From Isoetes taiwanensis (Eukaryota; Streptophyta; Lycopodiopsida; Isoetales; Isoetaceae): DNA of 64,000 nt. The notes under the pieces were generated by a model. The model was given only the letters and a program-made list of their open reading frames with translations. It made no database searches and was not told the DNA's origin. The position numbers and the translations under genes are program-made. The DNA lies in NCBI GenBank assembly GCA_021234155.1, contig JAJEKV010000052.1, positions 2,040,077 through 2,104,076 on the forward strand, written 5' to 3'. Below, in pieces: positions 1-12,720 of this stretch. How positions within the stretch are numbered: the stretch's first letter is position 1; every line of letters starts with the position of its first letter.

Positions 1-689
1 TCGCAAATGCAATTCAAACATGCATACAAAAAATTCTATTTGCCCTTTCCCATAGTTTATGGCTTGCACACAATCTTAAAGATCATCGAGACCATTCCAA
101 GTGATTATACTACTAAAGAAACTTTGAACACTCAAGGCAAATCTTAGCTCATCAGCCCGGTCATTGACCAATTTTTGACCTCGGTCAATGACGATCTTTT
201 GAAATAGCTAAGTGCATCCGACTTGAGAGAAAGTTTTATATCTACTTAAGTACATCTCTCAAGCATATAAACCAAATTGGATTCAACATGAAATACATTA
301 AGACCTGCTAGCATTTGGCATTTGAAGTACACGCTTTTTCCTGAATTGGGAAATCGCAAACCGTAACAGAGCTTCATTCTTGCAAGATCAAGGTATAGAT
401 TGGTTGCCATGTGCAACCTGGAGGTCCTGCACCAAACTCAATTGAGGGATTACCAGATCCGCAACCAAATCTTACATTTCAAAATAAACCCCGCAACTAG
501 TTCTTACTATTCAAACTAGATTCTGCAATAGCAAAAAAAGAATGAAACTTTTCTTTATTACTTGAATATGAATGTTACAATTGAATACAATTTGGTTAGC
601 ACTAGCAATGCTTGTATGCTAGTAAAGAATTCATTTGTTTCCATTTCTCATTGAAGAACTTCTAAGTGTGCTCACCCTCATCTACTAAG
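1..689. other. No recognisable feature
   Basis: AT-rich sequence with no convincing reading frame, RNA gene or repeat end. It lies downstream of the decayed transposase on the minus strand and may be its 3' flank or terminal sequence, but I see no terminal inverted repeat. Confidence 0.4.
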
Positions 690-3407
690 CTATCTCGCAT
701 AAAGACTACTCTTGTGCTCCAAAACTCGATCTAAAAGATGATCATGAACATCCTTTGGAAGTTTGTATATGTTTTCACTTACAGGCACCATATCAAAGCA
801 ACACGACATGACCAAGTGGCTGTATGCATTGCACTCTGGTGCATCTTCAAGCAATTCAAATTCACTACCTCCTAAAAACTTATAATACTTACCCCGAGAG
901 GACCACTTCTCTTCTAGCAAATTTAGCACCCCATGCATCTTTAAAGGCCCTCTACAATGTGTTTAGGCTTAGTGCATTTGATGATGTAGAAGTCTACACC
1001 TGCTCCTTTGTTGTTGGCCTCGGATGGTACCGCAAAATTATCCCCAACATCAACTACATCAGAAAACCCATTCATGATCCCTTCATAGATAGGACCCTCG
1101 TAATGTTTCCAGCTCGTCTTCAAAGACTGAATTAGTTCGTAATAAACCCAAGATCCTATTCTCGCTTTTTGTTTATGCACTTCCCAAACTTTCCTCCCCA
1201 ACAAGAATTACATGTATAAATCAAATCCATATGAGCAACCCGAGTAGGGTCATTGGAATGCACAGTGTCCGATACAATGCAACTTTCGAACCTCGCTAAT
1301 GTCTTACAATCATGACTGCCACTTCTATCAACCTCATTGATAGCTATCTCCCAAAAATATCTCGCAAAAGGAATCATGTAAAATAACATGCAATGCAAAC
1401 AACATGTAAAACCCGAACTACCGTGGTACCCGCAAGGATGATCTCCTTCATTGTCACAATCTGACTTAAAATGTGCTCGCAAAAACACAAACCGCATCAT
1501 GTGCATTCCTTAGTGGTAATCAATTCCTCTTCAACATCTCATGTGTGAGGGCTCTTTTATTACAAAGACCAAAGACCATCATGCTCACCGCAAGGATTGA
1601 TTACGTAATTTTAAAGAAATGCCAATTAAAAAGAACCAATAGACTAAAATAAAAGTAATTACCTTTGCCATGATATGATGCAAAGAAATTCCAGTATTGG
1701 TTTTCCAAAGCTTTGAAAGAACCCCGCCTAGGAAGTAGAACATCCTTGCTCCTTTAAATTGATGGGAACATCCATCGGACCACATGACATGATTCTTGTA
1801 ATGGACACCCTTTGTCAGCAAGGAAAACTACATGTTTTGCAAACAATGTTGAACGAAGAGTACATCATGTTCTCTATAATCACTTATGTAAAAATGTGTT
1901 TCCTTAATGATCTTTCTATTCTTACAGTAGAAGGTGGAGCATGCCTATATGTGATGTGCACCAAAATGGTGCATTGGTCATTCCTTCAATGCAAGCTTTG
2001 TATTTCTTGTTGGATTTTGAAGGTGTAGTTCTCTCTCAGCAAAGTCAATCACCAAAACTATAGTGTCCTTTGGAAAAGCCGCCAAACACTCCCTAAACCT
2101 GTTTTGCTTGCCATCCGGCTTCATAATTATGAGGGATGAATGGAATGAGGAAGGTATCAGCAAATTGGAACAACTCCTCACATCGGGTGTCGCCTTGTAA
2201 ACAAGCTTGTTGACAGTTTTGGGAGCTTCCTACAAAAGAAGCAAAAACATATATCAAGACCACCTTTTGGATTTAACATTTCAAGTTACTTGTAATACCT
2301 TCTTCTTAGCCTTCTGATCTTCTTTTCCTGACCTGAATTCTCATCAACAGTCTTACCAAAGACCACCTTTCTTCTCGTCCCCGAATTCTCGCCAGCTTAC
2401 CTTGCCAAAGACCACCTTTCTTCTGACCAACACTTTTTCTTCCCTCAAGTCTTCTTCGGCTCCTTTCTTCTTAACAAGTTTTTCCTTCTCAAAGAACCTT
2501 ATTAAGATGCTCTTCAACTATGCTCATCCCCATTTTAACTATTGCTATAAGAATGGCAATTGGCAATACCAAACTCTATTAACATTATTTCATCATTAGA
2601 AAGCGAATGTTACCTTGTCCTCCCTCATAAACCCTCAAGTATGTTCAAAAGAAGAGTTTGAGCTGAAAAGAATATCTCATTTAAGAATAACAATTTGAAT
2701 TACCTTATCAAATGTCTTCCAATCTACTTGATGGTTCAACTTGTAATCTCTTTCTTTTGGACAAGTTGGCACTTTGTTTTTCCACAAGCCTTGCATTTAA
2801 GCAAACAGACAATTATGTTGATGCCACTCTTCTGATTCATCCTTAGGACATACCAAAGATCTCCAAAGCTCAGAGGTTGAAGCATATGTAGCTTTAGATG
2901 CATTGCAGGTTGGTCCTATACCACATACATCACAATTGCATGTGCAATTTGGACCATGGAGGTCCCGATCTAATCTTACTTTGTTTATGGCCTGCCTCAC
3001 AAAGTCAACTCTCAAATGGTAGATACAAAGAAGAAGTCTCTATATTTTACCTTCCCGACATATGGAGGCTTTAGAGCATGGAATGTCAGAAATGATACTT
3101 TGAAAGTATGGATATTGCCTTTCAAATCGTTGAAGAAAACTTGTCTGCAGAAACAAAGAACAACATATCAACAACCTTAAGTTGAAAAATCTTAAACCTT
3201 AACAATTTGAAAACAAATTGCTTTAAAATTACCCGTGGTCTCTTCAAGAAAGTGTAGTGCATGCAATATCTTCTTTCCAGAAGTTGCTTTTATCTTGATG
3301 ACATGTTTCTTACATGGGGAAACTCTTGTATTGTGTCTCCAAAAATCCACCACTAGTTTTCTCTCGTCATAAGAGAGTTTGTCACATCTAATCTTATTTT
3401 TGAACAT
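690..3407 (-). pseudogene. Decayed multi-exon DDE-like transposase gene
   Basis: Read on the minus strand, fragments appear in the order of a transposase-like family that I know as uncharacterised proteins of plants and other eukaryotes. They are: DFWRHNTRVSPCKKHV (about 3,330), a Cys-rich block with CTCNCDVCG (about 2,940), the first acidic motif VLVIDFAE (about 2,060), HFYISDYREHDVLFVQHC (about 1,900), the second motif MWSDGCSHQFKGARMFYF (about 1,770) and CGEHDG followed one frame over by CNKRALTHEML (about 1,590-1,530). A good splice donor (AAG, then GTAATT) ends the SDGC exon near 1,670. The DFAE and SDGC aspartates and a later glutamate could be the catalytic triad; that is inference. 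In-frame stops and at least one frame change show it is dead. The 1,500-690 part is less certain. The superfamily name is not known to me. Confidence 0.6.
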
Positions 3408-5500
3408 GGACCATGGACCCTCACCAAGTTCAAAGATCTACTCTTCTTCTTACAAAGCTAGCTTGTGACAATCTTTCTGCTCGCATAGAGTTCGAAAGCT
3501 GATTTGTTAATATTGGTATTGACAAAGATAAACCATGGCAAAGATTTCTTGCCCTCTTAATATCTGTTTTCTTCTCATTCTTATGATCCGCAAAAAGAGT
3601 TCTTTAAATTCTCCACAATTTTCTTCATTACAGATTCATCCTTGGAGTTAGGAACAACAAGTTCGTAGCCACTTTGCGCAGACTTTAATTATCTCTTTCC
3701 TATTCCTACAACTTGCATTACCAAGAACCTTTTTTCACCTTCACTCTAACCTTTTTGATAGCATTCTCTTCTTCCATGTGCTTAGATCACCTTGGAGCAA
3801 TGCTTCTTCATCCGCTTTTCAATTTCCTTTCCCTCTTAAGCTCTCTCTTTTTCTCCTTAACTCAGCTCTATACCTTCTAAAAGCATGACAATCTGCTAGA
3901 AAAAAGAATCAAGTGAAAAAAGTCAAAGAAACCTTCAAATCATGCAAACCTTGCTTACCTTGAAAATGAGGTTGATCATGACATTGGGTTCCTTGTGTAT
4001 TATCTTGGTGACACCCTTCATAACAAGAAAGACAACTAAGATTAGCAAAAGAAAAGTTCAAAAGTAAATTCAAGGAATCCAATTCCTTGAAATCGACTTA
4101 AAGAAGGTTGCACACCTTCTTCACTTTGGACATCTTGAGTTCCCCTGTTGGCGCCACCCTTTCGTGACTTTGGAAATCACCTTCATGGTAAGAAGGTTGC
4201 AAATCTTCATGAAATGCGACTCTTCATTGTCTCCATAAGGTTCGGATTGTGACAAGAAACATTTTCTAGAATTAAAGCAAACATCAACAAATAAGGAAAG
4301 AAATCAACAACAAATATGTAAGTTCAAAATTACCCGAATCTATAGGAATTGATGTAGCCATATGTAACCGATCTTGTCCAAATTTTTCACCAAAGCAAAC
4401 TCATAGATTAATATGCATTTCAAAGATACATGAAAATGAAATGCATGCATCATGATCCTCAATTACCATGGTTTCCCTCTAGCACAAATTCGCTTGCTTT
4501 CTACCAAACTTGTTGGCTCTGTTTTTGAATCTGCACTTGCGATTGTCGACAAATTGCATCAGCAATTGGGAACAACCGCCAAAAAAAATTTCAAGATGAC
4601 TCGAAAACTTGAGGCTAGATAGCAGTTTTGCAACATCAAAATTAACTTGATTCTTGCACATAATGATGCACGAAAGCTTCTCTCCATTCCGCCATAGATT
4701 GCAATTGGAGAAATCTAGCAAAGAAAGAAATTCATGGTATTTATACTCTGAAGAACTTAAAACCGCCAAATTTACTTTCAAATTGCTTTGCCAACATGGC
4801 GCCATCACCTCGCACCAAGAAGACGGATCAACAACCCGCACGGATTGCCAAGTGACAATTTCCTCGGCTTCGATCGACCAACGTAATTTGGCTTCCGTGA
4901 GGAAATGGCGGGTGAAGTGCTATGACGAGCGAAAAAAATTTCACTTGACGGGTCCAGCACCCGACCAGCACAAGCGTCGCCCACATAAAAAGTTGAGTAC
5001 CTTAATAAAAAACACACCCGGCAAGAAGAAGCCCCGCACGTTCTTCCTGTAAGGTGGATCACCTACCATGATGATGTAATTGTAGTGACAGCAAGACCGC
5101 CATGGTCTCTGCGTCCGATGTAAAATACGTTATAACTATATAATTTATTAGTAAAAATTCTTTTTGGACTATAACTTTGTTTTAAATGTGTAATGAAATT
5201 CCTTTGTTTGAGTTGTATTCTTGGTGTCTTCGACTCACGATCCGAGAAAACAGAGAGAAACATATAGGATGCTTGGACCCACCTTAACACAGAAATGCTC
5301 AAATTTTGGATAGTTATAGAGGCCGACAACTTTTCGCTCGTCCTTTCGTATAAACTAACAGGGTTCCAAAAAAAAAATGGGAATTGCATGTGACCCACTT
5401 TAATTAAATGCGACTTAAAAGTCTTTATATTCATGTTGTGTGTCTCATAGAGTTGTTACAGGTTCGCCATTTTACTGTAATGCTGAGGACAACATTATCC
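3408..5500. other. No gene recognised; internal side of a 3' LTR
   Basis: Several short frames occur on both strands, but none matches a family I know and none has coding-like composition over a useful length. The right end of this block must be the internal region of the element whose LTR starts at 5,514, yet I cannot find gag or pol residues in it. That element is therefore truncated or strongly decayed. Confidence 0.4.
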
Positions 5501-5513
5501 TAAGGGGGGAGAA
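5501..5513 (+). other. Polypurine tract of a plus-strand Gypsy LTR
   Basis: A purine run (AAGGGGGGAGAA) sits directly before TGTGACGTTCC, the start of the LTR. This is the expected site for plus-strand priming and shows that the LTR to its right is a 3' LTR rather than a solo LTR. Confidence 0.75.
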
Positions 5514-7090
5514 TGTGACGTTCCCCGAAATTATATGTCATAAATACGTATATTTCTAGGCCATATCACTATACAAGTCTACTTGAGTAGCCTTGTACAC
5601 CATAGTGGGCGGAAAAGGGGGCATGGCTAAGTTATTCACATAACTTACCCAACCTTATGCTTAAGGCCATTTCCACATGGCCTTATCCTATTGGGCACCC
5701 CCCACATGAAAGTACCCTAATCCTAGGCCACTTTTCGGCTCCACTTGCTTTGGGACCTGTTCTTCGCTTGGAACTCCGTTTCAAGCACCGTTTGTTGCGG
5801 CATAGCTTAGATCGACAACCCCAAGGTAGTGTGCTCATCAGAAGGAGGTGTAACTACATGACTCTTCAGCAAGTCATGGAGACCCTAGTAGTTGGGGAAG
5901 TTCGTCCAGAGCAGGTATTTAGAGTAGCTTCATAGGTACATCATCTGGAACCTAGGATTCTAGATGCGCTAGTATCTTATCTTGCTAGTAGAGCCGTCCT
6001 AGAACCCTCAGTCTAGGTTTCGAACCTAAGTAAGGAACCCTAACAAGTAGATAGATTCATGTGCGTAGATTGGATGTTATTTTCATTGTTCATTATGATT
6101 ATGTTGATGTACGATGTTGATTGATCTTATGTTGCACCTCTTGTGTATTGGGAAGGGGGTAGAAATCTAGTGGCCATTGTCTAGATGATGCTCCTAGTAT
6201 TAGACCCCTTAGTTCCTATTAGTTGCGGCCTGTGCATAGGAACTCACCCGGCTACAGGAGCTATGTAGTGACTTAGCACGTACAACGAGGCTAGTGGCAT
6301 AACGGAGGGAGGTCCCTGCTGAGCGTGGCTACTGGGGACCCATGGGCTAAGCCTATAGTTGGTCACTTCGTGTGGGTTGAGTATGGGCCCGACACTTCCT
6401 GGATCAATGGTGTCGTCCTGACTCTCAAGAATTCCAGGTCTCGGCCTGGCTCTTGTTTTGGAGAGTTCAGTCGGGTATGAATCGTGTGTCGCCACGATTC
6501 TCTAGCCGCCCATGGAGCCATTAGAGCTCGGGAAGGGAAGATGCAACCCTTCCTACCTCATCAGGCCGAGGAGATGCAACTTGGAGTTGTCTCAATGGAC
6601 GATACTATGAGACTATGTATCCGGTAGGTTATAGTCACGCCAGAGCCCGATTTAGCCCGTTTGCAAAGTATGCACAGGAGGGGTGGATGGAGTGGTCAAC
6701 CCTAGCCATTGTTTATAGCCAGCCCTGCCATTGTTATATCTCGGTTTGCTCTATCTTGAGACGCAGCCGTCAGTCAACTTCTCTTACGAGTCTGAGCCGG
6801 GAGCTCATATGTTTTACGGTATGTTATTATCTTTGATGGATTTATGGATGGATAGATGGCACTACCCTTCGAGGTAGCTGATTGTATTGTTATTGCTAGT
6901 GCTGATGTTTATGTTTATGCTTCCACTGGCCATAGGGGAAGGGCGCGCAAGATACCTTCGTGTCCCCTTTCTGCACCATGGCCATCCCAAGTGCGGGATA
7001 GACAGAGGGCCCATGCGACAAGTGTGCTGGATGGGGGATTTCCTGCGAGGTGTACGACGGGGCGTCGTATATTTGGTGGGGAGCGTCACA
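5514..7090 (+). repeat. 3' LTR of a Gypsy element related to Gypsy-A
   Basis: It begins TGTGACGTTCC and ends in GAGCGTCACA, giving TG...CA ends and about 1,577 bp. The ends and inner blocks resemble the Gypsy-A LTRs at 21,568-23,064 read on the opposite strand: a shared stretch around TTGGGAAGGGGGTAGA, a shared GATGATGCTCCTAG, and a near-terminal CGTATAT motif. The sequences are clearly diverged, so this is a related, older family or copy. No matching 5' LTR lies in the window. Confidence 0.75.
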
Positions 7091-8880
7091 AAGGAAATCA
7101 CCTCAACGATCAAATTTTCCATCTTTTTTCTAGTTCTGAATGCAAAAAGAGAATTCCTTAAAAACTTAATCATGAAAAACAGTACTCTTCTAAGTCACAT
7201 ATCTGATTCACATATTAACTTTTAAAATAATAAGCTATGAGTATCATGAAGTTCTGATAGGAACTCTTAACACAACGAAAAAGGTGCTCCAATACCCCAG
7301 AAAATATCCCCCAAAAATGCCTATAAAAATCCCTCTGTAGAACAAGAAGGGATAAAATGATTTTTTAGAATCAGGGTATTTGGCCATCATTTATAAGATA
7401 CTACCATGTTATATGTCACAACCCCCCATTCAAGAATTGTAAAATACCCATTTCTAAATACCCTGATTCTTCACACCCCATTTCTTGATACAATCCCCCA
7501 TTTAAAGATTGTAAATTCATACCCTGTTATCCCTGATGCTCATATGCCGTCTCTAAACACCCTGATTCTTCATGTCCCATTTCTTAATACCACATTTTTA
7601 ATACCATGTTTCTCATTATAACCTCGTGAAACAGACTAATCAAATTTTTTATTATTATAGAAAAAAGTTGATCAGTAAGACACTGATCAAAGTTGAGGAT
7701 TGGGCGACTTTAGTTGCAGTCAATGCTATAACTGTCCCCTCAGAGCTGCAACTAGTGAAAAGAACTTATGAAGTCGAAGCTATACTTCTGATTGTGGCCT
7801 TTCACTACCAAACAATCAATGTAAGAAATCTATGCTTTAAGTGTTATTCTTGTTCATCATAGAAGGACCTACAACTAAATATAGCAGTAGCCTAGCCTGC
7901 ATCCTATAGATTTAGCCACAACAAGTTAACATTTTAATAAAGATAAGCTTAAACCATCAATAGCACTAAATATAGGCCCTCCATCCTTTTGCATAACTTT
8001 CAGAAATTCAAGTATCAAAATTGATGATGGCATGACATGTTTGCTTCACATCTCCTACGCATTATTGCACCATTGATGGAATTAAACCGAGTCTTGTATA
8101 TATGCTGTCACACAGTAACGTTTAGATTGGAATCAGCTATTGATCCATCCTCCCAATACTATATTTAAGAGGCTTGGAGTAGAAATGTCTATTCCAATCA
8201 ATTCTACTCCTGTTCTACTCTTGTAATAAGCTGTTATTATAATTTTGATAACTAGTTGCTACACTCATAGTGTAGAACAAAAATGTCAGACTAACCTTCT
8301 TTCAGATTTCTTTGAGTTGAAGCCCTCATTTGCATACTTATTTGTTTGAAAAGGAAAACACAAGTGATGCAGGGCCAAACTTGAACAAATGAAAAGGGGG
8401 TCAAAACTTTTTTACTTTTAGAGGCCCATTAGACATTATTTCTCAAGATGGCTGTCATATAGTTTTGATGATGCTAATTAAAAGAATTCTTAACACAAGA
8501 CTTACTAAGAAACTGAGCTAAGGAATTCTTTATCAAAATCACCCTCTTCTATGAGCAAACATATCCAATTTTCCTCATAATAGGAAGCTACACTTTGGGA
8601 CCTTTAGTAACTTTCAAGGAAATACGAAGTTGGACTTTTGAAAGTAACGGTGGTCTATGGACATATGGACGAATTAGCATAACTATGTGGTCCGGATATT
8701 AGCAATGGGTGAAAAAACAAATCCAATAAGTGCATTGGCTAGACTCAAGGTAAGTGGGTCTGCCTTTCAGCAGATTTCTTCATCCATTTTTATGCAAAAT
8801 GGCAAATCGCATTCGACTCAAGGTAAGTGGGTCTGTCTTCTGCATTCGACTATGTCCAGGTAATCTCTTACCTTGACGTA
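7091..8880. other. Intergenic; low-complexity repeats near 7.4-7.6 kb
   Basis: From about 7,410 to 7,620 there is a run of degenerate copies of an ACCCCATTTCTTGATAC-like phrase, giving a spurious frame of repeated NTLILH-type residues. Otherwise I recognise nothing here. Confidence 0.4.
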
Positions 8881-8900
8881 GTCGAATGGCATGGGATCCA

Positions 8901-9025
8901 CCATTCTTGCTGCCCCCATGACCTGCAGAATCCTGGAGCGTCATGAATCCAGAAGCGTCTTAGCATGACCTGCAAAATCCGAGAGCACCCCGAATTGTGC
9001 AGGTCAATGGGGGCAGCAAGAATGG
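8901..9025. repeat. Inverted repeat, about 27-bp arms
   Basis: The arm at 8,901-8,927 (CCATTCTTGCTGCCCCCATG...) is repeated in reverse complement at 8,998-9,025, with one extra base and one mismatch and a spacer of about 70 bases. It could fold into a stem-loop. No target duplication or coding content points to a known element. Confidence 0.6.
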
Positions 9026-9040
9026 CTGATACCATGCTAT

Positions 9041-9190
9041 TCTACATAACTATAGGGCATTTCCAAAACTTCATTCTGATGGCTAAGCATCAAAGGCATC
9101 TGTGCTTATATGTTATCTACATAACTACATGGCATTTCCAAAAGTTCATTCTGATGGCTATGCATCAAAGGCATCTGATGCTTATATGTT
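9041..9190. repeat. Two tandem copies of a 75-bp unit
   Basis: Units at 9,041-9,115 and 9,116-9,190 both run from TCTACATAACTA through GGCATTTCCAAAA and CATCAAAGGCATCTG to TATGTTAT, with a few mismatches. The unit is a multiple of three and stays open in one frame, but I recognise no protein. Confidence 0.75.
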
Positions 9191-9620
9191 ATTTACTGTT
9201 CATACAACAAAAGAAGAGCTAAACCTTAAGTATGCCGTTCATACTACAAAGGAAGCGTCAAACTTTAATATGATGGAACACAAGCTCAACCACCTTCAAC
9301 CGGAAAGTTGAGTCTCCGGCACAGTTTTTATTCAATAATCAGGGAAAAATTACGTGGATTGGTGGCTTTCATTCTAATGCTGAAATATTTTGCAGAGATG
9401 TTTATGCTAAATGTTTTGCACAAATGCTTAAACTCATCACACTGCATTGGCTACACCACAGAGCATTTTCAAAACTTTGACCTGTTCAATCCGTCACTCT
9501 AGATCTATAGAGGTTGAAATCTCCTTAAGAAATCGCCTAATGCAGCTGGCTGGTACGCGTATTTTCTGCCTCAAATTTTTTTTTTTTGTAAAGTTCCTTT
9601 ATCAGAACACAGAACTAGAA

Positions 9621-9932
9621 CTAGCAGTAGGGTAGCATGGAAAGGAGGTTAGTTCGGTAGAAGAAATGGTAAATGGTGGCTGGAACAGGAATATGCTTAT
9701 TGATTTCATCACTATCACATTGCTGCATGACACAACCCTCATGCAACGTGTCCAGCAAAATTTTGGCATGGATCAATTTTCCATCTAATAAGCCTCTAGT
9801 TCTTGAGCATTTGCATGCTAACTGAAAATCTGCTTTCACCACAACTAGCAGAATTGCAGAATTTGGAGGAATAAGATAGGTCAAAACTGTAGGTACATGC
9901 TTTGATGATATACCTGGCAGGGGCTCTGGCAC
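9621..9932 (-). pseudogene. Possible PPR-protein fragment
   Basis: A 103-codon minus-strand frame contains CSRTRGLLDGKLIHAKILL. This resembles the helix-turn of a plant pentatricopeptide-repeat protein (the usual GK.IHA.I motif). Only about one repeat is recognisable, and no further repeats are seen on either side. If real, it is a remnant of an organelle RNA-binding PPR gene; chance similarity is possible. Confidence 0.3.
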
Positions 9933-11136
9933 AAAATCGTTTTCATTTGCCAGAACATGCCTTTCTTCCTTAATATAAACTTTGTCCCTGTCTTGATACT
10001 GATGCGTCTGTATGCAGATGGATGTGTGCTATCCGTAGAAAACTAGAAAGTTTGTATTCATTTTAGTCTATATGCAGATGGATGTGTGCGATCCGTAGAA
10101 AACTAGAAAGTTTGTATTCATTTTAGTCTATCAATTAACTGTATCACACTATCAAATGTAGATTACTTGAAGTCAGCACATATCAATGCAGTTTACCTTC
10201 ATGCTCAATCCTGAAAATCCACTACTGTAAGTCTATTCGTGTTTGAAAGTAATCACCAGGATAGAGAACTGCCTCATCTTGTTCCATTTCTGAGGATGCC
10301 TGCAAAACTAAGTGACTCTAGAACAGAGGTAAAAATGTAGAATGATTTGGCATCCACTCTCTGCACATTTTATGCCTCCCTGCTCAGAGCTTGCTGGATA
10401 TCAGACAGAATACTTAAACAAAATCATATTATGATTGGTTCCTCTTGACTATGTGTAGATAAATGGATAATTAACGTTTTTTCTAAAATAATAGAGAAGT
10501 CAGTACCTTCTGAATAGAAAAGGTTTTATATACTTGTAATCCCAATATGCTTCCCGTGTATACCTAGGACATGGTATACATTAGATATGGCGATGATGCA
10601 AAGGCCATATTCCAGATGCACAAGGGTCTTAAAGTGTTGGATGCTCTGATATTATCTGCTATAGAAGGCAATACCGTGTTGAAGCTGTCATATTGTTAAG
10701 TGTTGAACTATTCTTGACGCTTTTTCTGTTCTTCATCCTTCACCTTCTTCATAAGAAGCCCCAAGAATAAACCCAGCTTTGCGTTTAAGGCTCAGCTAAG
10801 GCTATTTGGGAAAGAAAACAAAGGGAGAGTATTTATCAAAGCAGATGGCAATAAATGATGAAGTAAAAGATAAAGCAACAAACATTTCTTGACGGGAAAG
10901 CCCATCTAGAAGAGAAAAACATTGTTTGAAACAACACGGTAAATGGTATGGAGAATGGCACAAAGACTGTTGGAGCTTCTGACTTGGGAGGCTTATAGTC
11001 TTCCTTTAAACATGTACCAGGGAGAATGCAATAAGAAATTACCACTGTATTAATGCAGAAGATGACAAAAATTACACAGAAAAGAACAAACTTACCACTG
11101 TATTCACGCAGAAAAGATAAAAGAGAACAAAGAAAT
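9933..11136. other. Intergenic DNA with one tandem duplication
   Basis: Apart from the 60-bp duplication at 10,011-10,130 I find no supportable gene, RNA or transposon end here. Confidence 0.4.
10011..10130. repeat. Perfect-looking 60-bp tandem duplication
   Basis: Units 10,011-10,070 and 10,071-10,130 (TATGCAGATGGATGTGTGC ... TTTTAGTCTA) differ at one position, so the duplication is recent. Confidence 0.9.
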
Positions 11137-11206
11137 GCGCAGCCGGGGAATCGAACCCCGGTCAGTACCGTGGGAGGGTACTATGATACCACTACACCAG
11201 CTGCGC
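11137..11206 (-). tRNA. tRNA-Gly(CCC)
   Basis: The minus strand folds as a 70-nt cloverleaf. The acceptor arms GCGCAGC and GCTGCGC pair fully. The D arm has a GGTGTAGTGGTAT box-A-like stretch. The anticodon stem GTACC/GGTAC encloses the loop CTCCCAC with anticodon CCC. The T arm is CGGGG-TTCGATT-CCCCG (box B), with a short variable loop. CCA is not encoded, as normal for nuclear genes. It reads GGG glycine codons in cytosolic translation. No intron is present and every stem pairs, so it looks intact and transcribable by RNA polymerase III. Confidence 0.95.
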
Positions 11207-12720
11207 TTCTGTTGAATGATGATATTCGATTGCTTCTCATTAGTATCATTTGGCTAACAAATATCTATTTTCTATTCTACTCACGGATCTAATGACCACA
11301 AACACGTTACATTGGCTGCACAGATCATAAATGATATAATAGTATGATAAACTAAAGAATAGCAAATATAGAATACATCTTGCACAAGGAATATAACTTG
11401 ATTTTTTACATGTAAATCATCGGGGGGTTGAATACTAGCTTCTTATGTCAAAAATTATTTTGGGTGATTTTTGGGTTGCCTCTAGGGGGGCAAACCCTTG
11501 TTTATGTGGGTTTATGGCATATCCAAGTATATGCTAGCATATGCTTAGGATATGCCTGATCGCCTTCAACCGGCCGCTTGCCGCGAACCGGTTTGGCCGG
11601 AACCCCCTTCAGACTCCTTTTTGCCAATTGAAGCTTTGCCGTTTCTTGGAGCTAGAAGCATCTCTGGGTCCCAGCCATAGCCATAGGCATCGCTTCAAGG
11701 GCTGCCATAGCCAAAGCCGTCCCCCGCTTTTTGTAAGTCGAAATGCCTTTGGGAGTAGGGACGTTGCAAAGGCAAATGGTCGACTATTGGTTGTCCCAAG
11801 CATCGGCCATGAATCCTACGGCCAGATGCCATGAATCCCACTGTCGGAGGCAAAGGTGCTTCCATAGAGCTTCGTCCCGGCCAAGATATTCGACCAGGGC
11901 AGACGCCGAAGGCCAGCCATGGCAATGGCGACAAAGGCACAGCCATACACATGGTTGATTCCTCTCAATTAACGCATTCTATTTGCTCTGTCCCCTATTT
12001 GCTCGGTCATTTTCTCATGCCATTTTTGTCTGTAACACAGGTTTTTATATCTGACTCAGATTTTTCTTTTGCTTCATAGATCATTATCTGCAAAGCAATG
12101 ATCTTGGAGAAGACATAATCTTAGTCGTATTTTTTTCTGTCTTCCTGCACTCTTCTTGTGGGAAAAAATAGAGCCGCCGAAGTTTCAGACCAAATATCTT
12201 TTTTAGTGGTTGCTATAGTAATTTTGATTTTGCTATTCGGTGCTGTTCGGTGCAATTAGTTGCTATTGGGTGCAACAGTAAGCCTTCGATTTCAAAGTTT
12301 GCCACAACCATCAACGACAACAAGGACAAGGAAATTTGCCACAGAAATTTACCACAGGGTTTTCGATTCTTACTGTTGCGATTCTTTGTAGTGATATTAT
12401 TGGAGCAAGGATCTGATTGCTATATTGTTGCGATTTTTACTGTAAAAGGAGCTTAATGTTGCCATCCACTAATCCATCATCGATTCTTAAGCTCCAGGGT
12501 CAGTAATGTGGAGGAAACACCCGAGCAACTACATCATGACGTAGAGCTACAACTTAATCAGGTAACCAATCTTGTATCTCCAAAATCTTCTTATTTGCAT
12601 GTTTGAAAGAATCAGATACAAGGGAAATACGTTGTTAAGGGAACAAGATATTGTTTACATATTTTCTGTAATGTTTTTAGCAAAAACTAAAAACTGGAAT
12701 TTACCTCTTAGTTTTTGCAG
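11207..12720. other. Intergenic; GC-rich patch at 11.5-11.96 kb
   Basis: The 11,540-11,960 stretch is unusually GC-rich and rich in AGCCATAGCC-like phrases, which opens frames on both strands. None is recognisable. Part of 12,480-12,580 may hold an upstream exon of the Nudix pseudogene (it ends in CAG before GTAACC), but the protein match is too weak to claim. Confidence 0.35.

Noticed and set aside
11053-11292. A 79-codon plus-strand frame covering the tRNA
   Set aside because: It is the antisense of tRNA-Gly(CCC); the residues NRTPVSTVGG are the usual translation artefact.
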